A stretch of 64,000 nucleotides of DNA, from the NCBI RefSeq assembly GCF_963678635.1, contig NC_087064.1, positions 31,286,369 through 31,350,368 of the forward strand. Direction: 5' to 3'. This DNA comes from Symsagittifera roscoffensis (lineage: Eukaryota; Xenacoelomorpha; Acoela; Convolutidae). This document shows, one piece after another, positions 49,422 to 60,400 of the stretch (within the stretch, counting starts at the first letter, position 1; every line of letters begins with the position of its first letter). A program made the translations under genes and the position numbers. Under the pieces are notes generated by a model. The model saw only the letters and a list, made by a program, of their open reading frames with translations, was not told the origin of the DNA and ran no database searches.

Positions 49422-49882
49422 TCAGCGAAAAGCCTTGAATGTTCCGACTGCCTTATAGTGTCTTTGAGGCCGCGTTTACTTTTTTTAAAAATAGATAAAA
49501 TGTTCAAAAGGAAAAGAAACAATTTAAAATTCCTCCCTTACACACTACGTAAAGAACAAAATAATAAATTTTGCATTTAGTAACGTATTACTTAGACCAA
49601 ATAGAACACCTCAAATTAAGACGAATTAATCTCCGCTTTTTTAAGACGAATTAATCTCCGCTTACGCGTTAATAGTACAAAACATATCTCGCGGTCAAAT
49701 AGGTCAAACTGGCGATCTTTAAATTCCAATAACTTTACAAATAGTAATCACAGGTGAAATAGCGTTTAAATTTTGGTCTTCGGACAACAATACCTTTTGA
49801 ATGATTTGAAAAATAAATCCATCAAAAGTTGTTAGTTAAGGATCGAAATTTGTCAGGGGAAAAACCACCCGGATCACATACT
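49422..49882 (+). repeat. MITE family B copy (duplicate)
   Basis: Identical by eye to 44370-44830, within the second duplication unit. Confidence 0.7.
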
Positions 49883-50199
49883 TTGTCATTTTCTGCGAAA
49901 GTCCAATAAAAAACAGATTCGATCGTAGGATAGCCAATCAGTCAGCTAGTCAGCCTATGTGGTTCTAGTACTGCTCTATTCTTCTTAAGACGATTTATCC
50001 ACAAGGAAAAGGATCAACATCCCGGGTTGACCTCCATACACCGAAAATGCTTATCATACAATTCCATACATCAAGTGTGTGGGAAAATGCTTGTCATACA
50101 ATTTTCATAAAATTTCTAAAAATGGTTGAAAACTGGTATAAACTCTTTTCTGTGGCTGTTTGATTCTAATAAAACAATCTGGTGATAAAAAATCTGGAG

Positions 50200-50960
50200 G
50201 TTTTCGTTTTTTGAAAAAAATGCTTATCATACAATTCCCATATATGAAAATTGTATGACTGGCATTTTTTTGATGGCGACACAAAAAATTTTTCAAGCAG
50301 TTTTGAAAATTTGGCCCAAAAATTTTTCGTTTTTTTTTCAACCGCAAATCGATTTTCGTACGCAAACAAACATTTTTCAAAAAAAAAATTTTGCATGCAA
50401 AATTTAATATTTTGTGTGCATAACGTAGTCCTGGATACGATAAAATTGGCTTTGACTTTCTTTTCACTTAATTTTTTTTTTTCAAAAACGCTGAAAATTC
50501 CTTTTTCTTTTGTATGGGGTGTTAATGTACGCCTTGATCAATGTCTGATAATTTGAAAATTCAAAAGTTTAATATAATCATCATTAATAAATTTTGCCAA
50601 AAAATAAAAGTTTGTTACTTTTGTTATATCAATTGTGAAAGACAGCCAAATTCAGGTCGTTTTCTATGCATTGTAAATGCAAGACCGTCCAACCTTTGGT
50701 GTTTTGAGTAACCAAGGTCTATGTCACTTGTGTTCGGTTGCAACTGCAACCGAAAATTTTTCAGAAACTAAATTTAGAAAGAAAAAATCAAAATTTTTGG
50801 TTTATGGGAAAACACCTATCTTACAATTTTCATATATGGAAAAATGCTTATCATAGAGTTTTCATACAATTTTCTGTACGTATGGAATTGTATGAAATTG
50901 TATGACAAGAAGTTTCTCATATATGGAAATTGTATGATAAGAAGTTTTGGTCAACCCGGG
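50200..50960 (-). mobile_element. MITE A, full-length copy
   Basis: Read on the minus strand this matches 7425-8185 from end to end: GTTGACCAAAA at the start, the CATACAATTTCC hairpins, TTTATAAACC-like and CCTTGGTTA words, TGCATAGAAAACG, and the terminal hairpin. It is the intact form of the element that is cut at 45617. Confidence 0.7.
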
Positions 50961-51110
50961 ATACGAGCTATTCAGCTCTTCACGGAGAGCCGCTGTTGCA
51001 CGCCTAGTTTTTTTACACTATTCTGGGCATGGGTAATGTTGTTTCACCCTCACGCAATAAGCACGGTTTGAGAACACAGTTGGGCCTCAAATATCCGACC
51101 TTCCGATTAA
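50950..51110 (+). repeat. Dispersed repeat, second copy of 6.9-7.1 kb
   Basis: The words ACGAGCTATTCAGCTC, CCGCTGTTGCA, GGGTAATGTTG and CACCCTCACGCAA match the copy at 6895-7110 in the same order, directly next to MITE A. Confidence 0.6.
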
Positions 51111-51479
51111 ATTCAGTTGCAGATTTGGGTTGACGGGGGGATAAGCGACCCCTGCCTGCCTCCCAAAAAGTTCCCTTTGTTTTTGTTTTACGTAACTCAT
51201 TTTCACTTGACCGAACCTATAATATATTCTCAAATATTCATTCATGAAATTCAAAAGTTCATTCATTCGAACTTGAAAACTTTACAACATCTTCAAAATC
51301 TGAATGAAAATTCCCCCTCGAGGATTTTCTAGATCTGCACCTGGCTCTATTACTGGTTACAAGTAGCTCCTATTTCACATGAGAATCTCATTACGCAAAT
51401 TACAAACTTTGATCCTCTTAGAATTTAGTATTTTCTTACAACAATTAAATCTGGTCATCCAGCAGCTATATTTTGTACA

Positions 51480-54400
51480 CTAATTTTTTATTAAATCATA
51501 AAAATTAATTTGGCTATTTTTTGACGAATCTTCAGAAGCGTCTTGGTCGTTCGGTTCTTCTAGTATGCGACTGGTTTCATCCACAGGGGGTCTGTATGAC
51601 TTCTCTGCCATGTAGAGCAGCACACAGCAGCCCACTTTCATGATGAGGGCCACCAACATACACATGATTCTCAAGTGGATAGAGTCATACACCACACAGT
51701 TGTTCTAAACAACAGTTCAGCTTTTCATTGACTGACTCCAAAATTGTTTCATGCCTGCGAAAAAAGCAAAAAGCTAAAGGATTATAGGAACATAGTCGAT
51801 CTGTGGGAGGAAGGGGAGTTCAAGATCACTTCGCGCGATGTTCAACTGTATTAGATACCAGTACCAAGCATAGTAGTGCAAATCAAGCAAAGTTCTTAGA
51901 AAAGCAAGTCAAGCAAGTTTCTTAGAAGTGCAAATCAAGCAAGATTTTTAGAAGTGAAAGTCAAGCAAGATTCTTAGAAGTGCAAATCAAGCAAGATTCT
52001 TAGAAGTGCAAATCAAGCAATATTCTTAGAAGTGCAAATCAAGCAAGATTCTTGAGTAGAAAAGCAAAACCTGCAAGAACCTCACCAGATGACATATTTT
52101 CTTCGGCAATTGTATTTAAGTTAAAAATTTAAAAATAATTGCCGTAGAAAATATATCCTGAGTGATTATCTTCAAGTTAAATTTTTCTTCGACAATTTTC
52201 CAGTTAAGAATTATCTCATCTGTAATAATCATTTATAACTTTCGACTTTTCAATCAAAAATGCTGAAAAAAATTGTACATCCATAATAATCATCTATAAC
52301 TTTCGACTTTTCAATCAAAAATGCTGAAAAAAATTGTACAACAAACAAGTAAGTATCAACTAGTCATTCCTACAATCGACTTTAACTTGATTGTCACAGT
52401 TTTTCAATACGTATAACGGCACTAAACTTTGAAAGGATAGTTAACGAGATCAACTGATGTGAGTCAAACCTACCCTGACAAACATGGGCAGTATTTTTTA
52501 GAAAATAAAGAATTATTTGTGCAAAGCATTGTATCAGGGGTGAATTTGATGAGGTAAGGTGAGAGGGACATTTTTAAATGCTTCCAGTGGAGGCTATAGT
52601 ACAGCTTCCAGGCTATTTTAAATATACAATTTTAGAGCTTCCCTTAGATTAAAAAGAAATAACTTTTGATCAAACGCTTCAAAAGTACCCAAAAATGCAC
52701 TTCTGGCAAACTTTGCAAACCTTTTATAAAAGGGAGAAACTCAGATCAAATTAATACTTTTTAAGATTTTATTTGAGCGCGGAAACAAAAACAAACAAGA
52801 TCGCTCGTATCAGTGCGAAGCCCTGAATGTATCGACTGCGTTTATGGAACCGTGTTCATTAAAAAAAAACATTGATGAATTTTTCGAAAAAATAAGAAAG
52901 AAATTTTTGAAACTAATCACCCCATAAGTGATTTAAATTACAATGTAACAGAAGATTTCGCCTCTTGTAACGTAGAAATTCTGATAAACAGCTTCCTTCA
53001 ATCAATTTGGAACAAATTTTGAGACGGATTAAATCTCAGCTTACGCGTCATTAGCGCGGAACATATCTCGAGTTAATTAATACAAATTGTCCCAATTGAC
53101 AATTTATAAACTCCAATAAATTTACAGAAAAAGGTCGCAGGCGTTACAATTTTTTAAAAAATTTGAGCTCGAGCAACAAAATTTTTCAGATGGTACAGAA
53201 AAAATTTGCCGAAAATGGCTAGTTAAAAAGTCTGGAGATAAACAATTTGTCTGGGGAAAAATAAACCGAGCTCCAATATTCCTTCAATTTCTTCGAAAAA
53301 CGAGGAAAATTTAAGTGAACTACAAACGGTCGGCAACATTCTCGCTAATTTTGAGATTCCACTCATCTCGCAAAAGTAGTAGATCCCTTCTGACACCTAT
53401 AGTTGCTTTTTGTTCCGACTTTCGAAAAAAGTGAGGAATATATATGCCCGAGGTGATTTTTTTTTACTCAAACCAATTTCATAATAGTTGACTGCGTATG
53501 GGCAGCGATCCCGAAGTCTTCTGATTGCGAAGCGAGTATGCTTGCCTTTGACTAAAGGTCGGTTTTGCTGCTGGAATAATACTTTGATAGTTTGTTTCAA
53601 CACGCGAATTAATTATGCGTGGCAAGTTATCCGCACTCATAAGCATTTCAAACTGAAATGATACCAGCTGTTTGGTTTTCCCAATTCCATAAACGATTCA
53701 AAATTTAGCACTGCATTTTGATTTGACGGCCTAATATGTGTAGTTTGTAAATATTTCATATACCGAAAACAATACGAGACCAACTAATGGGCAGTCGGAT
53801 CATCCAGGGTTTTGTCCTGATACGGGCAGTCTTGTTTTTATTTAGGAACTTGTTGATCATGCAAATTTCGAATAATTCTGCAATGTCTTATATTGGCGTT
53901 TGTAAGAGTGTTAGGCGCTCTTCATTGCGCTGCTTTTTTAAATGCCGTGTAGACATTACAGTCAACTCATTTCATTGGCAAACGTATTGCCACAGAGCAT
54001 CAAAAATACAGTTTCAAACAAATAGGTTTTGATTTGCAACAAACAAAAAACACAATCTGAAGCTCAAAACTTCGAGCTGAGTGTTGGTGCTTTAAGGTTA
54101 ACAGTTGCTAAAAAAACCAACTGTTATCTTTTCATCGCGTAAAATAAACTATAGCATTGAAAGAGTATCTAGAATCTATAAGGAACACTAGGAGAGACAA
54201 TTGTTGTGCAATACGCACATAAAAAACCTACAACAGTTTGCATCTTGAGCAAAAGAAAATAAAATGGCTCGTATTAGGGTGGAGCCTTGAAAAATTCCGG
54301 CAGCATTTTAAGGTCTTTGGGTTAGTATTTGATTTTGAATGAGGCAGAGCATGGGATGCTTAGAAAAAGTATCCCCCACACAATATATAATACGAAGTGA

Positions 54401-57400
54401 TAGATTTCACTCCTAGTAGCGTATCCTTCATGTTAACTAGCCTCCTTTTAACCAAGTTGAAATGATTTAAAAGACAGATTAATAGTCCCAAACTGGCAAA
54501 ATTGGCAATCTTTAAACCCCCATATCTTCACAAAAACTGATCACTGGTAAAACATTTTGTTTTGTTAAATTGAGCTCAAGGCATCAATATTTTCTGATTG
54601 TGACCTTTCGAAAATTTCCGTTAAAAGCTTTTAGCTAAGAAGCCGAAATTTGTCTGGATAGAAAAACCACTCCGAGTAAAATTTTCCGTCATTTCTTCAA
54701 AAATAGACGGAACGATAAAAACGAACAAAATCATTACTTTTCATAGAAATCCGAGTTCCTCAAAAGTGTGTTTTTTAAATCTTTTTAAGTTATATTAGCT
54801 TTTTAAGCTAAACAAAGGGCAACCACTTATTTATCCTAACAAAGACATCTTTAAGGCTTCCGCTCTTCGATGATGAAAATCAAAAATATATATTTTTTGG
54901 ACTTTTTTGGATGCATATCACGAATAAAAGGGCCTATGTAGTAAGTTTTTTTATATTTATTGATTCATTCTTAATTCGTGATGCAGTCGGACAAGAGAAA
55001 AATGCATATGGTCGGTACAAAAATGCCCTTCCTACGCCAAATTCTAACCACTTAACAAAGAAAACCGCCATAAGTTCTTTCCAAATTCTTGATGTGGTCA
55101 AAACAAAGAAAAATCACCAGGCGCAACTGGTGATCGGATTAAAAAGTTCACACCCTATGCAACTGTAATTTTTCTTTTCAGAAACTAGTCATAAAGTACC
55201 CTATGTCATAAGTTTTTCCACTTTCTGAAACTGTAGCCGCAAAAATACACTAAGAACCATAGTTTCTTCCAAATTCATGAAGTGATCAATGAAAAAAACC
55301 TATCCTAAGCATTTGTTTGTTCCCACTTTGTGAAGTGGTCAGAACAAAAAATCTATCCTACTCTGTAGATTCATCCCGCCTAATGAATGCGTTGACACAG
55401 AAACATTAAAAAAAACTTAAGCCATAGTTATGTCCCACTTCGCGAAGAGTTCGGATCAAAAAACACACACTACGCCCTCCCTAGTGAGTTCGCACTTGGT
55501 GAAGTGGTCGGAGCCACAACTTATTGCCTAGTGGCAGCTACGATGGCTATCGAAATCTCATCTGACCTCTTTGAGACCGCACTCCCTCTTATAAAGCACA
55601 CATCCCCCGTCGAACATGAGTCCAATGAGAACTGGACCAGGAATGGAGCCAAAGATACAACTCAGCACCCACCGCAGTCCCAGTGCCAGACTCCGCTGGT
55701 GGCCAGGCACTATCCGCAGAATGGCCACCTGTAAACGACAATATCGTGTTCAAATATCAAACAAGACTGCTCGTATCAGGGGTAAGCCTTGAATGTTCCG
55801 ACTGCCTTTCAAGGTCTGTAGAGCATTGTTCATCTAAAAAAAATTGATGAATTTTCCAAAAAACAAGAAAAAATTCTTTACAATTTTTTTAAAATTACTG
55901 ATATTTTTTAAGTGATCACTCCACACGCCGTATCAAGTTCAAAGTAAAAAGTTCCATTCCTAATAACGCATAATTTATGGCAAATAGCGGGCTTTAACCG
56001 ATTTGGAACGATTTCTAAGACGGATCAATTGTCCCAAACTGGCCATTTTGGCAATCTATAAACACCCATAACTTTACAAAAAATAATCACAGGTGCAATA
56101 TATTTTTTAATTTGCGGTCAAAACAACAATGGTTTTCAAATGGTATAAAAAACCGTCAAAAGATGCTTGTTAAAAAGTCGAAACTGTTCTGGAGAAAAAA
56201 ACTAACACACAAATATTGCGTCTTTTTATTCGAAAGTCGGAAAAAAACACTGAAAAATGAACTGTTTTGCTATACTTTTTACGGTCCTTTTTGTTCTGTT
56301 ATTTTATCACTTTAATTAATTAACTTTCGGTATTAATTAGATAGATGCCATTGAGTTTCATAATGAGCATCGAGAATAGACATTATCATTACGAGGCCAA
56401 ACTGTGTATTTTGTATATTGTGAGCGTATGCCTCAACAAGGACACTCCCTTTGTTCTTTTTTGTTCTTCCATTCTCTTTGGTTGTTCCAACAAAATTTCA
56501 ACATGTTTAAAGGCTTGTCTCTGGAACCCAGTAACACATAGACACAAAATTATGCGCCTATTCAGTACACGGTTTGGCCTCGTAATGTTATATCAACTCA
56601 ATTTCTTACCAACTTTTTTAAACTTACTGTGCATAATGGTACATAAGTAGTTATAGCAACACAACCACCATTTATTACCTGTACTTATTTGGCTTTTTTT
56701 AGAATAATATCATTTGTACAAAATTTACGAACGTCAAAAAAGTTTTTTGTTCCGAATTTCAAAGAAAATGATGACTGAATATTTGTGCTCGGGTGTTTTT
56801 TTCACCAGAATTTTTAACTAGCGATTTTTTTATCATTGAAAAAACTTTTGTCCTCAGCTCAAATTTGAGAAAATATTTTATCTGTGAGTAATTTTTGTCA
56901 AGTTTTGGGGGCTTTACAATTAATCCATCTTAGTAATCTTTCCAACTTGGTTAATGCAGGTTATTTGTCATAACTGATACGTTATTACGAGTAAAATCTA
57001 TCACTTTATACTTTATATGGCGTGTGGTGGATATTTTCCCCCAAAAAGTCTCAACAATTTTTTTTTCAACTTTTATGTTGAAAAACTCATCATTTAATTT
57101 AAAGGAGCACTGCTCCATATACCTTAGAAGGCTGTCGGAACATTCAGGGCCTGACCTGATACGAGCAGTTTTGTTATTAGTTTATGCTAGATTTTTCTTA
57201 AAGCTATGTGAAAAATTCTCACGTTTCTTCTTTTTACTATCATACTCTTTGTCGTCAAAACTGCAATTTTGATTATATTGTTCCATGATAAGGAGCAATT
57301 GCTGATTTAAAATTAAGGTTTAAAAGCGACCCTTGACGGTTATTCCATTTTGGATTTCTTCCTCGGATTCAATTTGGTTGTTTTCCATAGCAGATACTTT

Positions 57401-60400
57401 TGCAAGCATTGGTTATCTCGTAAGACCCTGCTTGGTGGTTGCTACCTTGTAAGAATATATGGTAGCTAATAATGTAAAAAAGTCTTGAAAAAATATGTCG
57501 CTAGCTTTTTTAAATTCGAAACTTCAGTTACCTTTGTTGGCACGAACGACAAGCTAGTTGACACTATGATTGAAAACAGGCCCAAATAGAGCGCAAACCC
57601 ATAACTGCACTTGTATCCACACAAACCGGGCTTCGCTGTTTTCGAGGCACCAACACAAGAGCAATTCGTGTACGTTTCAATGGCCATTTTGGACCCTGGA
57701 TCTACATCCGAAACACATCCTGCGTGGCATGGTGAGTAATATTGGACGCTGTCTATACCACACAGTGGGAAGTAGTCTTCGTCCATGCAATTGCACTCGG
57801 AGTTGCAATATGACAGAAACCTAAGTGATCGATCAAAATAGTAATTTCTGAAAACATTAAAATAAATATGCAAAAAAAACTTTAGCGAACTGCCAGAATC
57901 GCAAACCTAGGATCTTAGACACATGAACTGGATAAGTTTCTAGTCTGCAAAATGTCGTATATGTAGTGAAACAAGAAACAGTTTATTTTTAACAGTTTTT
58001 CATTTGAATTTAGAAAATGTTGGCCAAATTATTTTTTACAAACCACTATAACAGCATATTGCCGAGTGCAAACCTGGACTCAAAGTTATGATTGGGATCT
58101 AGTTCCAGATTTGTTTCATCGAAAGGGTAGTCATAGTTGATTCCTGCGTAATCTTGGTTCCCACAAGGTACCAGGAACACTAGCAGCAGTGGCACACTTA
58201 AAAATGTGACCCATTTGCAGAAAGAGATGATTTGGGTCGCAGACATGTCGAATCGCTCCACAACCCAACCTCCGAGGAATGTCCCTCCGCCAGCAGAAGG
58301 CACTGCGACAGCTGCTGCCATCAAGGCTGCACTGCTAGCCGTCAAGTTAAACTGGGACTAAAGTTAATAAGACTGAGCATATGAAGCCCTGATTGTTCCC
58401 TTTAAGGCAACTGCAGTAGAAAATTTTACAAAAACATCTGTAAGATGTTCAAAATTGTTTTCAGATCTTTTTTATTGCGACCATTTATAATGGGGAAGAA
58501 CTTTGTATTCGGGTGTGTTTTAGTTTTTTTCTCCTTTTTGTTTTCCACGCAAAAACAGCTACCACAAATAATCACCTGCTGACAGGTTTGAGTGATATAT
58601 CATATTAAAACCCTTTCAGCCGTGATTTGAATGGCATCAAAAAAATTCCCGGTGTCGAGAAAAAAAAACGTTTTGAAACTTTTGATTTTTCGTCCAATTT
58701 TGAGCGAGTGAGCAGGCTTACGTTAGCTTATTTATGCTTATTTAAGCATTGAAAATTTAGTTTACTCTAATGAAGTTAGCTATTTGGAGTTTTTAGCTTC
58801 ATCTTAGGAATCAATAACTTCAAAAAATTGCGAAAAATTTTGAAAAATTATTTTAAAAATTGTCTTCAAAAATTGTTTTCCAATTTGCATATTTTACATT
58901 ACTGACGAAAATACCTAAGCTCTGCTTTTTCGCTCAGATTCCTTTCTCACACCAAGCCCAAAAAACGACACCAATTGGAAAAATAGTTTTGTTGTAATTT
59001 TGTAAGACTGGTCGGAACATTCTGTGCTGCTTACACAGTAATCGTTAATCCTTGTTTTATTTTTGTTGTTCTTAGGAGGAAGTGACGGAATAACTGTGTT
59101 CGGGTGGTTCTTTTCATCAGACGACTTTTTACTTTTAATCAGCCTTTTTGAACAGAAATTTTTGCCATCAGAATTGTGTTGGCGTACTGAGTTTAAGATT
59201 TTTCACATGTGATCAATTTTGATTAAAAAATGGCGGTTTGAAATTTTCCAATTTGCGAAAATAACACGCGGTTAATTTCGTGCAATTAGCGCGTAAACTG
59301 CACTGTAGGCGGGCTCAGTAACTTCTTCTTCAGTTGAGGAAAATTTTTTGATAATTATGTTATTAGAGGCTAAATGCATCAGTTCATACATAGTGTGCGG
59401 GCAAAGCTTTCAAAAAACCTGAAAAATAATATCAAATTTTTTCTCTTTTTTAATGAAATTTTATAAATTTCAAAAACAAAGATCAAAATTCAAGTTAACA
59501 AATATGAGGTTTCACCCTGATACGAGCAGTTCTTAGCGCTTTTGCATCATACGGCTATATCATACCGCGATTGGCCCCTGCCTTGTGAGAACTACATTCA
59601 GTTTTGATTTTTTATGCTTCGGGTAAAATGTCGGCAGAAAATTTTGTTCCGACCATTGAAAATGGCAAGGAATTTTGTATTCGGTGGTTTTTTTCTTTTT
59701 TTTTTGTTTTCTACGCAAAACCAGGTGCCACAAATAATCATCGGAATAGGTCGCATGGTATATCATTTTAAATCCTTCTCAGTCATGCCTCAAACGACTT
59801 TAATTTTTAAAATTGTTTTCGCAGCGTCGAGAAAAATGTGTCTGAAATTTTTTTATTTTTGGTCTTTTTCCGAGTGAACAAGAACAAGGTGATCTAGCAG
59901 GCTCATTTTGTTATTCAACCAAAAGCCTTTACAATAAATAACCATTGTAATGGAAAGAATGTTCTATCATAATAAAGCTTTTTCAATCCTGATTCGATCG
60001 ACATGAAAAAAAATTACAAAATATTTTCCAATTATTGGAGATAAACAGGTTTGAAACATATCAGCTTTAGTCTAATTTCGAGCGAGTAAAGCAAGCGAGC
60101 AGGCTTATTAAAGAAGTATAAGTCATGAAACCTCAGTTTTGCTCCAGTAAAATTTTTCATGAAGTTTTTTTGGCGCCAATCTTGGAATTAGCTTAAAAAG
60201 CTACTCACCTGGGGTCTATGTAACAGCATATTTTGCGAAAAATATCTAAAACAAAAACAAGCATAACCGATTGCTGCGCAAGTCGACTGTTCCGATCATG
60301 TTCTTAAGAATATATATTAAAAAAAAATTCTAACTAGTGTTGTTTTTTATGCGTGGGAAGATGAAAGGCTCTACAAAAAGCCTGAAATTCAGGCCATATC

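Larger units (their letters stand above)
45618..50669 (+). repeat. Tandem duplication, copy 2 (5052 bp)
   Basis: Direct repeat of 40551-45617. It differs by a 14-base deletion near 45750 between AACTCA words, one base fewer in an A run near 47860, and about fifteen substitutions that all fall before about 48502. The last ~2.17 kb look identical to copy 1 by eye. The bases ATT are shared at the junction at 45618-45620. Confidence 0.95.

Noticed and set aside
51870-52055. CRISPR-like array
   Set aside because: The units are adjacent with no unique spacers, and the sequence is eukaryotic.
55504-55734. Plus-strand 76-codon frame
   Set aside because: It is the antisense shadow of OATP exon 7, which has proper splice sites and family motifs on the minus strand.
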